A stretch of 64,000 bases of DNA, from NCBI RefSeq assembly GCF_003966895.1, contig NZ_AP018449.1:2435501-2499500 (forward strand), read 5' to 3'. A program made the translations under genes and the position numbers. This stretch comes from Methylomusa anaerophila. GTDB taxonomy: Bacteria; Bacillota; Negativicutes; Sporomusales; Sporomusaceae. The notes under the pieces were generated by a model. The model was not told the DNA's origin and did no database searches. It saw only the letters and a program-made list of their open reading frames with translations. This document shows, in pieces, positions 41,408-50,560 of this stretch (the stretch's first letter is position 1; each line of letters begins with the position of its first letter).

Positions 41408-42820
41408 ATGAATAATAATAATAAAGTTATATTAGGAATTTTAGCGCTTATTCTCGCTTTCGGGTCTGTTGTGCCGGGTAATGTTGCTGCGGCTGGGAAA
41501 AAAGATGACACTAAGTCGCAAAAAACTGCTAAAGCTCAGAAACCAACTGCTCCCATCGTAATTGAAGGTGATGAGCTTTCTTTCAGCGATGAGACCGGCG
41601 ATGTATACGCCAAAGGGAAAGTCGTGGTAACAAATCAGGAGCAAACAATTGAAACAGAAAAAATGGAAGGAAATACTAAGCGGAGCGAGGTATGGATAAA
41701 AGACCAGTTTACGTTCACTGAGCCGGACGCTAAACTTGACGGCAGCAATATGATTTATAACTATGATAGCCGTACCGGTACAATGGAAGCGGTAAAGGGA
41801 AAAGTAGACCGGGAGATTGTGTCAGGGAAAAATGTTTACGTCTTTCCTGATGAGGTAATCATTCATAACGGGACTGCCACCAGATGTCCGGCCAAAATTC
41901 CCGACTACCATGTCAGTGCGGAAAAAATCGAGATCTGGCCCGGTAAGAAGATGATTGCCTATAACGCTAAGTTTTGGATAAAAAATACCGTAATATTTAC
42001 TCTGCCGAAATACCAGAAGTCCTTAAAGAAGGGCGAGGAGGGAGAATCAGATTTTCCGAGTGTCGGCTATGACAATGACGATGGGTTGAGAATCACACAG
42101 TATCTGGAGTATCCCTTGTCTGATAAACTTTCCGCCTACGCTGATATTGGCTACTATTCCAAACGCGGCTTCAAGCCAATATTTGGTCTTACCGACCGGG
42201 AACAAGACTATTCCTGGTCATTATTTCAAGGCGATTTTAAGGATGCCAACAATTACTGGATTACCAAGGAACCCGAGCTTAGCTTCCAATATCATCCCCG
42301 GCGTCTTGGCACTCTGCCGGTTACCTACCAATTCACCGCCAGTTACGGCAAGTGGACGGATAGCGCAAAATCAAGCTGGCACCAGGATTACCAGTTATAC
42401 TTTACACGTGACCCCATTCAACTTAACAAATCTTTGACACTCAATCTGGGCACGGGAGTCGAACATATACGGGAAAGCTATGACAATTCTTCCAATACAG
42501 TCTACAAATTTGACACATTGTTGGACAAGCAATGGTCACCGCGTTTCAATACCTGGGCCGGATACCACTTTGTCAGTAACAACACTTCCCTGTTTTCCTA
42601 CAACAGTGTGAGCAACAGCCGCGAACTATTTGCCGGTTTCACCTATAAAATTGACAGCGTGAATACCATCGGCATTAATAGGACTTACAACATGCAAACT
42701 CACACATATGAAGACCTGGACTACACTTGGTACCGGAATTTGCACTGCTGGCAAGCTACCCTTACCTATCGGGCCAAACAAAAAGAAACAAGATTTGATA
42801 TCAGTCTTACGCGGTGGTAA
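41408..42820 (+). CDS. lptD: LptD-like outer-membrane LPS assembly protein (short form)
   Basis: ATG at 41408 starts the signal peptide (about 1-26); a TTG at 41399 is closer to GGGAG and is an alternative. About 470 residues, against about 780 in E. coli. An N-terminal OstA-like jellyroll (about 45-150, with GDELSFSDETGDVYAKGKVVV and GSNMIYNYDSRTGTMEAVKG) is followed by PDYHVSAEKIEIWPGKKMIAYNAKFWIKN, a stretch typical of LptD, and a beta barrel ending RFDISLTRW. LptD inserts LPS in the outer leaflet, normally with the LptE lipoprotein; no LptE is seen. The name is likely, the small barrel unusual for model species. Confidence 0.8.
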   Translation: MNNNNKVILGILALILAFGSVVPGNVAAAGKKDDTKSQKTAKAQKPTAPIVIEGDELSFSDETGDVYAKGKVVVTNQEQTIETEKMEGNTKRSEVWIKDQFTFTEPDAKLDGSNMIYNYDSRTGTMEAVKGKVDREIVSGKNVYVFPDEVIIHNGTATRCPAKIPDYHVSAEKIEIWPGKKMIAYNAKFWIKNTVIFTLPKYQKSLKKGEEGESDFPSVGYDNDDGLRITQYLEYPLSDKLSAYADIGYYSKRGFKPIFGLTDREQDYSWSLFQGDFKDANNYWITKEPELSFQYHPRRLGTLPVTYQFTASYGKWTDSAKSSWHQDYQLYFTRDPIQLNKSLTLNLGTGVEHIRESYDNSSNTVYKFDTLLDKQWSPRFNTWAGYHFVSNNTSLFSYNSVSNSRELFAGFTYKIDSVNTIGINRTYNMQTHTYEDLDYTWYRNLHCWQATLTYRAKQKETRFDISLTRW

Positions 42821-42855
42821 TGCATTCCGTCGAGGACTGAAAGGGGATTTCAAAG

Positions 42856-43890
42856 TTGATCGCCGATTTATTGCCTATAATCGACAAATTCACTAATAAA
42901 AGAATCATGGTTGTCGGCGATATGATCGCCGACATCTACCTGGAAGGAACCATCTCCCGCGTCTCCCGTGAAGCTCCTGTGCTTGTGCTGGCTTACGCAG
43001 GTGAAACAATGGTCCCCGGCGGCGGCGCCAATGTTGTTCACAATGTGGCAGTATTGGCCGGATACGTGAATGCGGCGGGGGTAATCGGAGAGGATGCGGC
43101 AGGACGGGAACTGGTGGCTTTGTTGAAAGACAAGCACACCGATACAACCGGTCTTATTATTGACCCGGCGCGCCCAACCATCACCAAAACCAGAATTACA
43201 GCCGGCGGGCAGGCTACCGTCCGGCAGCAGGTAGTGCGAATTGACCGGGAATCCCAAGCGCTGCTTGACAAAGAAATCGAAGACCTGCTCCTCGCCCATA
43301 TTCAAAATTCCATTGTCGATATGGATGGGGTGATTCTCAGTGATTACGGCTGCCGCGTGATAACGCCGCAGATCATTGAGCACACAATTGAACGATGTAA
43401 AGCAATGGATATACCCTGCATCGTGGATTCGCGCTATAATGTGCTCAACTTTAAAGGCGCTACCATAATAAAACAAAATGAAGCAGAGGCTGCCGCCGCC
43501 GTCGGCATTGACATAAAGGATAAAAAGTCGTTGCTGGCCGCCGGGCAGGAACTGGAGAAACGCCTGACAGCCCGGGCCGTTCTTATTACCCGGGGGGCGC
43601 AGGGTATGACCCTGTTCGGCGAAGCCGGAACGGTGACTCATATCCCTGTAACCAACATCAGTGAAGTATACGATGTGTCAGGAGCCGGCGATACCGTAGT
43701 TGCCGTGATGGCATTGGCGCTGGCGGCAGGAGCGGCGGTTGCGGATGCCGCCCGGCTGGCAAACGCGGCTGCGGGAGTGGTTGTACGTAAACTTGGCACA
43801 GCAACGGCCAAGCCGGAAGAACTTAAGAATGCCGTGCGGCAGTACTATGGCAGCGGGCGCAGTAATTCGGAGGGAATAGAGTATTTATGA
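42856..43890 (+). CDS. PfkB-family sugar kinase, heptose-7-phosphate kinase-like (HldE N-terminal type), copy 1
   Basis: 344 residues from TTG, 9 nt after AAAGGGG. PfkB fold with GGGANVVHNVAVLAG near residue 60 and the C-terminal VYDVSGAGDTVVAVMALAL (anion hole and catalytic Asp). The early VVGDMIADIYLEGTISRVSREAPVLV matches the RfaE domain I family, which makes heptose 1,7-bisphosphate. It overlaps the hldC-like gene by 4 bases; together they equal a split HldE. A second, better-conserved kinase lies at 52611, so this one may act on a related sugar. Confidence 0.8.
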   Translation: MIADLLPIIDKFTNKRIMVVGDMIADIYLEGTISRVSREAPVLVLAYAGETMVPGGGANVVHNVAVLAGYVNAAGVIGEDAAGRELVALLKDKHTDTTGLIIDPARPTITKTRITAGGQATVRQQVVRIDRESQALLDKEIEDLLLAHIQNSIVDMDGVILSDYGCRVITPQIIEHTIERCKAMDIPCIVDSRYNVLNFKGATIIKQNEAEAAAAVGIDIKDKKSLLAAGQELEKRLTARAVLITRGAQGMTLFGEAGTVTHIPVTNISEVYDVSGAGDTVVAVMALALAAGAAVADAARLANAAAGVVVRKLGTATAKPEELKNAVRQYYGSGRSNSEGIEYL

Positions 43891-44372
43891 AAATACAAAC
43901 TAGGGAAAGCATTTCTCAGTTGGCCCAGGACATCAAAGCCGGCGGTAAAAAAGTAGTCTTTACCAACGGCTGCTTTGATATCCTGCACGCGGGGCATGTC
44001 CGATACCTTGCCGGTGCCAGGGCGCTGGGCGATGTCCTGATTGTCGGCCTGAACAGCGATCGTTCGGTAGCTGCGTTAAAGGGACCCGGCCGCCCGATAA
44101 ATCCGGAAGCGGACCGGGCGGAAGTTCTGTCGGCTCTGGCGGCCGTTGATTACGTTGTGGTTTTCGCCGATTCCACCGCTGAAGGTTTGGTGGCGCAAAT
44201 CCAGCCGGATATCTACGTAAAAGGCGGCGACTATACAATTGACAAGCTGCCTGAGGCCCAAATCGTTGCCCGCTACGGCGGCAAAACAGTATTGATTCCC
44301 GAGGTGCCCGGCAAATCCTCGACCAATATTTTACGTAAGTATTCAGAAGTCAGGAGTCAGGAGTCAGAATAA
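43887..44372 (+). CDS. hldC: D-glycero-beta-D-manno-heptose 1-phosphate adenylyltransferase
   Basis: 161 residues, ATG overlapping the kinase stop (ATGA). It transfers AMP to heptose 1-phosphate to form ADP-heptose. TNGCFDILHAGHVRYL holds the H-x-G-H nucleotidyltransferase motif, and the C-terminal KGGDYTIDKLPEAQIV and PGKSSTNILRK are typical of RfaE domain II. In E. coli this is fused to the kinase as HldE; here it is separate. The last residues SEVRSQESE are written by a GTCAGGAGTCAGGAGTC repeat. Confidence 0.93.
   Translation: MKIQTRESISQLAQDIKAGGKKVVFTNGCFDILHAGHVRYLAGARALGDVLIVGLNSDRSVAALKGPGRPINPEADRAEVLSALAAVDYVVVFADSTAEGLVAQIQPDIYVKGGDYTIDKLPEAQIVARYGGKTVLIPEVPGKSSTNILRKYSEVRSQESE
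44344..44370. repeat. CAGAAGTCAGGAGTCAGGAGTCAG repeat at end of hldC-like gene
   Basis: Three tandem GTCAGGA-type units that code for the last residues and lead into the stop. The same word ends lpxK. Confidence 0.65.
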
Positions 44373-44427
44373 AAACAATGGCTATCAAAATATTCTGAGT
44401 TTAAAGCCCTTATTTTGAGGTGATTTC

Positions 44428-45477
44428 ATGGCTTTCAGCAATATCCTCATCGTTAAATTAAGCGCCATCGGTGATGTGGTTCATGTCTTGCCGGTCCCCC
44501 ATGCCCTGAAGCAGTGCCTGCCGCAAGCACGGGTAACCTGGGTGGTTGAGAAACCTGCCTATGATTTGCTGGCTAACAACCCTGACATTGACGAAATCAT
44601 TGTCTTTGATAAAGCCCGGTATAAATCTTTGGCCGGTTTGGCTGCCAATGCGCCGGACTTCATTTCTTCCCTGCGCCGGCGTCATTTTGATCTGGCCCTG
44701 GATTTGCAGGGACTGTTTAAAAGCGCTATCATTGCCTTTTTGAGCGGGGCGAAAACCCGGCTGGTATACGAAAATACCCGGGAAGGGAGCCAGCTTTTAA
44801 GCCGGCGGATTGTAGGCGAATTTTCCCGGGGCCATGTGGTCGACCGCTATCTTGATGTGGTACGGGCCCTGGGCTGCCAGGCTGAAAACCCTGTATTTCA
44901 AATTGTGATCACCGAGGATGAAGCTAAGCGGGCCAGGGCCGTCATGGAGCATGCCGGACTAAAACCCCATATTCCTTATATCGTATTGGCCATTGGCGCC
45001 AATTGGCCCAACAAAATCTGGCCGGCTGAGCGCTTTGCGCTGCTTGCCGACCGGATTTACGATGCCGGTATGGTGCCGGTGATAGCCGGCGGACCGGGCG
45101 ACAATTACCTGGTGGAACGACTGCTGCCGGCAGCGAGAATTCCGCCCGTAAACCTGGTAGGCAAAACCACTCTTAAACAGTTGGCTTACCTTATCCGGCA
45201 TGCCGGCGCTTTCGCTGGCGGCGATACCGGCCCCATGCATTTGTCCGCCGCCCTGGGAACGCCGACGGTCGCCTTAATGGGTCCCACCGATGCGGTGCGG
45301 AACGGCCCGTATGGCAATGGTCATAAAGCGGTCATTGTCCGCCGCACCTGCGCCGGCTGCTGGCAGCGCCAATGCCCGCAGCATGAGGACTGTCTGGCTG
45401 AAATCAGCGTTGACGAAGTGCTGGCGGCGATAAAACAGATTATGATCAGGAAATTTTATCCCAGCAATGCTGACTAG
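44428..45477 (+). CDS. Glycosyltransferase family 9 (LPS heptosyltransferase I-like), copy 2
   Basis: 349 residues, ATG after TTTTGAGGTGATTTC. The N-terminus ILIVKLSAIGDVVHVLPVPHALKQ is the classic opening of heptosyltransferase I (WaaC), with the conserved DLALDLQGLFKSAIIAFLSGAKTR. The donor site has AIGANWPNKIWP and GGDTGPMHLSAALGTPTVALMGPTD. Of the seven GT9 proteins here this looks most like WaaC, which adds the first heptose to Kdo. It is followed 9 nt later by another GT9 gene. Confidence 0.88.
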   Translation: MAFSNILIVKLSAIGDVVHVLPVPHALKQCLPQARVTWVVEKPAYDLLANNPDIDEIIVFDKARYKSLAGLAANAPDFISSLRRRHFDLALDLQGLFKSAIIAFLSGAKTRLVYENTREGSQLLSRRIVGEFSRGHVVDRYLDVVRALGCQAENPVFQIVITEDEAKRARAVMEHAGLKPHIPYIVLAIGANWPNKIWPAERFALLADRIYDAGMVPVIAGGPGDNYLVERLLPAARIPPVNLVGKTTLKQLAYLIRHAGAFAGGDTGPMHLSAALGTPTVALMGPTDAVRNGPYGNGHKAVIVRRTCAGCWQRQCPQHEDCLAEISVDEVLAAIKQIMIRKFYPSNAD

Positions 45478-45486
45478 AGGTGGCAG

Positions 45487-46461
45487 ATGAAAAAAATCCT
45501 ATTTCTCAATGGCAACGGCCTTGGGGATGTAATCTTATCAACGCCGATAATAAAAGGCGCCAGGGAGATATTTCCCGACAGTTATTTTGCTTTTTTGGTG
45601 AGGCCCGAGTGGCAGTCTTTGGTAGCGGGACTACCGTTCATTAATGAAGTTATTGCCTATCAGAAAGGTGACAGCGTCTGGCCGGTGGTAAAAAAGATAT
45701 GGAAATATGACATGGCTCTCTGCCTGGATTTTAAGTATAGAAGCGCCGTATTGCCCTTCCTGGCCCGGATACCAATCCGGGCAGGAATGAAGCACAAGCG
45801 CGGACTGTTCCTTACCCATCCTGTTGAGCGTGATGCCAACGAGGCTGATATATATGAACCTTATAATTTTGCCAACATACTGGAGCGGGCCATCGGCTTA
45901 AAAATTCCGGGCGACTTAACGCAACTGCATGTAGCGCCGGTTCAAGAGAGTATAAAAGCCAAAGTAGACTCTTTATTTACTTGTCTGGGTAATAAACCAA
46001 TGATCGCCATAGCTCCTTACAGCTCGCGCGTCAACAAAGACTGGCCCATATATAAGTATAGCCAGCTGGTTTCGCGGCTGAAAAGTGAATTTGACTGCAA
46101 TGTAATTATGCTTAGCGATCCCAAGGACGCCGGCCGTGAGAAAATAAACGGCGCTATCGATTGGACCGGCCAAACCGGTTTGCTGGAGATGAGTGAAATA
46201 ATCCGCCGCTCAAATTTATTTATCGGTCCTTGCAGCGGCCCGGTGCATATTGCGGCAGCAGTTAAAACGCCGATCGTCGCCATGTATTGCTCGACTTCTC
46301 CCGCGCAGTGGGCGCCGAAGAACAACACTGCCGTGATATTTCATAAAGTAGATTGTTCTCCCTGCGATAGAAAACCCTGTAACTGTACGGTATTCCCCTG
46401 CCTGGATTCTATCGGCGTGGAAGAAGTGTACGAAGCTTGTAAGGCCAAAATGAGACATTAA
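45487..46461 (+). CDS. Glycosyltransferase family 9, copy 3
   Basis: 324 residues, ATG after AGAGGTGGCAG. GDVILSTPIIKGAREIFPDS at the N-terminus and GPCSGPVHIAAAVKTPIVAMYCSTSPAQWAP in the donor domain mark the GT9 fold. The C-terminus is Cys-rich (CSPCDRKPCNCTVFPCLD), possibly a metal site, seen in many GT9 enzymes from Firmicutes. It is most similar in layout to copy 7 (57523). The sugar and acceptor cannot be told. Confidence 0.85.
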   Translation: MKKILFLNGNGLGDVILSTPIIKGAREIFPDSYFAFLVRPEWQSLVAGLPFINEVIAYQKGDSVWPVVKKIWKYDMALCLDFKYRSAVLPFLARIPIRAGMKHKRGLFLTHPVERDANEADIYEPYNFANILERAIGLKIPGDLTQLHVAPVQESIKAKVDSLFTCLGNKPMIAIAPYSSRVNKDWPIYKYSQLVSRLKSEFDCNVIMLSDPKDAGREKINGAIDWTGQTGLLEMSEIIRRSNLFIGPCSGPVHIAAAVKTPIVAMYCSTSPAQWAPKNNTAVIFHKVDCSPCDRKPCNCTVFPCLDSIGVEEVYEACKAKMRH

Positions 46462-46513
46462 ATTGAATGATATTTTTATAATTTTTATACAATTATTCTT
46501 AGGAGTTTTAACT

Positions 46514-47563
46514 ATGGTTTTTTCCATTACGAAAATACTCATCATCAATCTGGCCTTTATCGGCGATGTCCTGCTCTCTACGCCGGTGGCGCGGGCCCTT
46601 AGGGAAAAGTATCCGGCCGCGCAGATCGATATGCTGGTGATCCCCCTGACAGAGCCTATCGCCAGCGGTAACCCCTATGTTGACAAGGTCATCGTCTACG
46701 ACAAGCGGGGTAAACATAAAAAAATCGGTGAACTCTGGAAACTTATCGCTGCTGTCCGGCGGGAAAAATACGACCTGGCGGTATGTACCAACTTCGCATC
46801 CCGGGGCGCCATTCTGGCCTGGGCTGCCGGCATCCGCAAACGGGCCGGCTATGATGCCCAGCATGCCGGCTGGTTCCTGACCGATACCGCCCCGGCGAAA
46901 CATACAGCCCTGCGGCATGAAGCAGAGAATTATCTTGATGTGTTAAAACCATTGGGAATTTCCACCGGTGATACCAGCCTGGCCTTAACGGTCCGCAGCC
47001 AGGACGCGCAATCGCTAAGGGAGAAAATTCAGCGGGATTGGCGCAAGCCGCTGGTTCTTATCTGTCCTAGCGGCAGTTATGATAAGAAAAGTTGGCTGAC
47101 TGAAGGTTATGCGGCATTGATTGAAAGCATTGTTCCGTTGGCCGACTGCTATTTGATCGGTGGTAAAGCCGAGCAGGCGAAGCTGGACGCAATAAACGCC
47201 CGCGCCGGGAACCAAGCGGTTGTGCTTGCCGGTACCCTCACTCTCGGGGAGTTGGCGGCTTTAATTTCGGTGGCTGAACTGCTTATCACGGTAGATACCG
47301 GGCCGATGCACATAGCCTGTGCTGTCGGTACACCGGTGGCAGCATTTTTCGGCCCTACGGACCCGCGCATTTGGGGTCCCAGAGGAGACCGTGACATTAT
47401 TTTTCAGACCGCTGTTGACTGTTTCCCCTGCTGGGGCAGGAAAGAATGCAGCCATCACCGCTGCATGCGGGACATCAAGCAGGAGGAAGTAATCGTTGCT
47501 GTGTCAGGCATGCTTAACAGCATCCGCCATAAGGAGCAAAAATATGAAAATAGCCATTTTTGA
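46514..47563 (+). CDS. Glycosyltransferase family 9 (heptosyltransferase II-like), copy 4
   Basis: ATG at 46514 is 8 nt after AGGAG; 349 residues. ILIINLAFIGDVLLSTPVARALREKYPAAQ and VDTGPMHIACAVGTPVAAFFGPTDPRIWGP are the acceptor- and donor-domain signatures. The C-terminal CFPCWGRKECSHHRCM is a Cys/His cluster. The last 20 bases overlap the next gene, suggesting coupled translation. Likely adds a heptose to the inner core. Confidence 0.87.
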   Translation: MVFSITKILIINLAFIGDVLLSTPVARALREKYPAAQIDMLVIPLTEPIASGNPYVDKVIVYDKRGKHKKIGELWKLIAAVRREKYDLAVCTNFASRGAILAWAAGIRKRAGYDAQHAGWFLTDTAPAKHTALRHEAENYLDVLKPLGISTGDTSLALTVRSQDAQSLREKIQRDWRKPLVLICPSGSYDKKSWLTEGYAALIESIVPLADCYLIGGKAEQAKLDAINARAGNQAVVLAGTLTLGELAALISVAELLITVDTGPMHIACAVGTPVAAFFGPTDPRIWGPRGDRDIIFQTAVDCFPCWGRKECSHHRCMRDIKQEEVIVAVSGMLNSIRHKEQKYENSHF

Positions 47564-48716
47564 ATCCATAATCACCCCTGGCGGTCATGAGGTGGATTTT
47601 GACCGGATACTTGTGGAAGAGCTGAAAGTTTTGGGCCATGAAGTTGTCTTTTACGTTCCCGACAACTTTACTTTCAACTTTGACTACGGCGTGCCGGCAC
47701 AGGGGTTGCCGGGGAAAGCAGTATCCTATACCGGCGTCCGGGGCGTACACAAAATCTTGTTTTCCGCTAAACGGGAAATTAACCGCCAGCGCTGGTATCG
47801 CGCCGTCTATGAACGGATAGCGCAGGGAGAAGCGGACGCCGTTGTTGTGCCGACTTCCACCTATCGATACCTAAGGGCGTTAAATATAAATGTATTAAAA
47901 AAATCTCCCGTTCCCGTCATTTTTATTTTGCATGGGATTAACCCCGGCGAGGCGCCCAAGTTTTTCGCGGCTGTAGAAAAATTGCAAGACTTTCCTAATA
48001 TTAAATGCGCCGTAATTTCCTTCGGCGATACTTTATACGGCCGGACGTTTGCCAACGTGACCTGCATGAATCCGCCCGCTTATCTGCCAAGAGATATTGG
48101 CGGAAAAAACATGGAACCGCCGGCCGCTGACATTGACCGGAACATGCCGCTTAAACTGGGCTTTTTCGGCCAATACCGGCGAGAGAAAAAGCTGGACGCT
48201 TTCCTCGACGCCTTTCTCAGCCGGGAATACAAAAGACCGGTCCGTCTCCTGGTGCAGGGGGCTACCATGAATCCTGACGATGCCGACGATTTCCAGCGAA
48301 TCATCAGCAAGTACGGCGGACACAGCCATATTGAATTTTTGCACAAGGGCTTGTTCGGCAAGGAGTGGCAGCAGGCAATTGCCGGCGTTGACATACTTTT
48401 GATGCCCTATTCCGCCGCCCGGTATCGATATCACTGGGGGGGCATGCTGTTCACCGCTATTGGCTATAAAAAGCCTGTTGTCGTAAGTGACGAAATCAAC
48501 CCCGAGGTTACCGCCAATTACCGTATCGGCATGACCTATGCAAGCGGTGACCCGGCGGCGCTACAGCACACCATCGAACAATTCATCAACACTTACGACG
48601 ATAATGCCGCCACTTACCGGCAAGAGCTTGACAGAGCATACCGTGATTTTCATCCCAGCCTGTTCGCCTCCCGCATTGCAATGATTGCTCAACTTAAAGG
48701 CGGGAACTGCTTATAA
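47544..48716 (+). CDS. Glycosyltransferase, GT4/GT-B type
   Basis: ATG at 47544 is 6 nt after AAGGAGC; 390 residues, overlapping the previous gene by 20 bases. GT-B fold is suggested by the N-terminal IAIFESIITPGGHEVDFDRILVEEL and the C-terminal LKLGFFGQYRREKKLDAFLDAF, LLMPYSAARYRYHWGGMLFTAIGYKKPVVVSDEINPEV. Substrate unknown. The last residues GGNCL and the TAA stop are supplied by palindromic repeat copy I, so the original C-terminus was probably altered by the insertion. Confidence 0.75.
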   Translation: MKIAIFESIITPGGHEVDFDRILVEELKVLGHEVVFYVPDNFTFNFDYGVPAQGLPGKAVSYTGVRGVHKILFSAKREINRQRWYRAVYERIAQGEADAVVVPTSTYRYLRALNINVLKKSPVPVIFILHGINPGEAPKFFAAVEKLQDFPNIKCAVISFGDTLYGRTFANVTCMNPPAYLPRDIGGKNMEPPAADIDRNMPLKLGFFGQYRREKKLDAFLDAFLSREYKRPVRLLVQGATMNPDDADDFQRIISKYGGHSHIEFLHKGLFGKEWQQAIAGVDILLMPYSAARYRYHWGGMLFTAIGYKKPVVVSDEINPEVTANYRIGMTYASGDPAALQHTIEQFINTYDDNAATYRQELDRAYRDFHPSLFASRIAMIAQLKGGNCL

Positions 48717-48894
48717 ACCGTCATCTGCGTCGTTGCTCCTGTGGTCCTCACTACAGCGTACAACCAGTACGCTTTCGTTCCGGTCCTCGTCGCGCCTCCG
48801 GTCTGACTATGATAGTTCGAACTTGTAATTAGCAAATATCATTGCAATAAGTTTTTTTCATATGCAACGGTATCTAACGATTTCTAAGCAGTTC
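48704..48894. repeat. ERIC-like palindromic repeat, copy I (long form)
   Basis: 191 bp, arms GAACTGCTTA and TAAGCAGTTC, with the same extra segment as copies B and D. Its first 13 bases lie in the preceding glycosyltransferase gene and provide the stop codon. Confidence 0.85.
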
Positions 48895-48933
48895 GAGGCA
48901 ATTCTTTGACTGATTAAATAGCGAATTCTAGGA

Positions 48934-50037
48934 GTGATTTCCCTGTACGCCAAGATCCTTGTTATAAACTTGATGCATATTGGTGACCTTTTGCTGGTTA
49001 CGCCCGTACTGCGCACGCTGCGGACAAATTATCCCCAGGCTCATATTGCCCTATTGGCGGATGCCAAGTTAGCCGATTTGGTAAAATATAATCAAAATAT
49101 TAATGAACTGATTGCCATCGATAAAAAAGGCTATCACAACAAATTAGGCAATTATCTAAGGGCTGTCCAGGATATCCGCCGGCAGAAATTCGACTTGGTT
49201 ATCAATTTGCACGCCAATGAGCGGGCCTCCTTTATTGCCGCATTCAGCGGCGCAAAAAAAATTGTCGGTTACTCAACCTTCGGTCTCGGCTGGTTGTTTC
49301 ACCGTATGATGAAAAACCGGAAAGCCGTCAAGCACCAGGTGGAGTCCCATTTTGACGTGCTGAAGGAATTCGTCGGTATCGACCGGACCGACGACCGCGG
49401 CATCGAAATGTGGCTTGACGCAGCAGCGGAAAATGCGGCCGCTAAAATATGGCAGGAGGCCTTTGGTTCACAGCAACTGGCAAGAATTGTCGGTCTCAAT
49501 ATCGGCGCCAGCTGGCCTACCAAGCGCTGGCGCAATGAATATTACGCCGAGCTGGCCGACCGGCTGCTGGATATGGGTTACGGCATTGCCTACTTTGGCG
49601 GACCCATGGATGTGGAGCTGGTCGAAGAAACCATTGGCCTGATGCGAAACAAAAATCATCCGCTGGTTAAAGTTTTTACCGGTAAAGTATCCCTGCAGGT
49701 GTTGGCCGCTCTCTTAAAGAAGTGTGCCGTACTGGTTACCAACGACTCCGGGCCCATGCACGTCGCCGTGGCCATGGATGTGCCGCTGGTCACCATGTTT
49801 GGCTCTTCGCCGGTACCAGGATTTTATCCCTATAATAATATCAGTATTTTAATCAAGACACCGGTTGACTGCCACCCCTGCGGCGAACATCACTGCGACA
49901 CTCACGAGTGCATGAAATTGATCTCTGTCGACACAGTAATGAAATATACAATCGAATTACTGGAAAAGTACGGGGACAGGCAAGGCGCCCTGCCCAGGAA
50001 AATGGGGGATTTCTATCCTAGAATTATAGAGTTGTAA
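48934..50037 (+). CDS. Glycosyltransferase family 9, copy 5
   Basis: About 365 residues. A GTG at 48934 overlaps the ribosome binding site AGGAG (48930-48934); an in-frame CTG at 48943 has ideal 8-nt spacing and gives YAKILVINLMHIGDLLLVTPV right at the N-terminus, so the true start may be CTG. GT9 signatures are NIGASWPTKRWRNEYYAELADRL and TNDSGPMHVAVAMDVPLVTMFGSSPVPGFYP. A Cys/His cluster CHPCGEHHCDTHECM is near the end. A palindromic repeat lies just upstream, isolating it from the copy 2-4 run. Confidence 0.86.
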   Translation: MISLYAKILVINLMHIGDLLLVTPVLRTLRTNYPQAHIALLADAKLADLVKYNQNINELIAIDKKGYHNKLGNYLRAVQDIRRQKFDLVINLHANERASFIAAFSGAKKIVGYSTFGLGWLFHRMMKNRKAVKHQVESHFDVLKEFVGIDRTDDRGIEMWLDAAAENAAAKIWQEAFGSQQLARIVGLNIGASWPTKRWRNEYYAELADRLLDMGYGIAYFGGPMDVELVEETIGLMRNKNHPLVKVFTGKVSLQVLAALLKKCAVLVTNDSGPMHVAVAMDVPLVTMFGSSPVPGFYPYNNISILIKTPVDCHPCGEHHCDTHECMKLISVDTVMKYTIELLEKYGDRQGALPRKMGDFYPRIIEL

Positions 50038-50076
50038 AGGCATAACCACAAAGAAAGGCCAGAAAGGATGATTATC

Positions 50077-50496
50077 ATGACTAACGAAGAGTTCCAAAAA
50101 CAAGTACTTGATCAACTTGGCAAGATCAGCACACGATTGGACAGGATGGATACCCGGTTAGACAGCATGGATACCCGGTTGGACGCTGTGGACAACCGGC
50201 TGGACAGCATGGATACCCGATTAGACGCTATAGATAGCCGGTTAGACACTGTGGACAACCGATTGGACAACCTTGAAGGCCAGCAAACGGAAAACAATCG
50301 TTTTATTCAAGTCCTTCTCCACCGCACTGAAGAACTTGACGCTAAATTCGACGGTTTACTTCATACTACCGCTACCAAAGAAGCTCTTAACCGCCTGGAA
50401 GTTAAGATTGACCGTATAGCAGGCGACGTATCTTTCCTCGCTCGTAAATCGTTCGAACACGCTGATGATATTCGAGAGTTAAAACGCGCAAGGTGA
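50077..50496 (+). CDS. Heptad-repeat coiled-coil protein, second of the set
   Basis: ATG at 50077 after AAAGGATGATT; an ATG at 50068 overlaps that site. 139 residues. Residues 19-67 are seven heptads of the form TRLD(S/A)(M/V/I)D, an ideal coiled coil from 21-bp units (50131-50277). The tail LLHRTEELDAKFDGLLHTTATKEAL is nearly the same as in the protein at 39643. Cytoplasmic by absence of signal. Function unknown; similar genes may also be represented by the short frames at 55343 and 55648. Confidence 0.72.
   Translation: MTNEEFQKQVLDQLGKISTRLDRMDTRLDSMDTRLDAVDNRLDSMDTRLDAIDSRLDTVDNRLDNLEGQQTENNRFIQVLLHRTEELDAKFDGLLHTTATKEALNRLEVKIDRIAGDVSFLARKSFEHADDIRELKRAR
50131..50277. repeat. 21-bp tandem repeat, 7 units
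   Basis: Seven in-frame heptad units such as GATACCCGGTTAGACAGCATG and GACAACCGGCTGGACAGCATG. Different in sequence from the 39715 array but the same period and protein context. Confidence 0.85.
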
Positions 50497-50560
50497 AGCG
50501 AGATGAAATGAATGCATATTATCTCTGCGGTAAAATTCACACAGAGAGGTGGGGAGCCGC

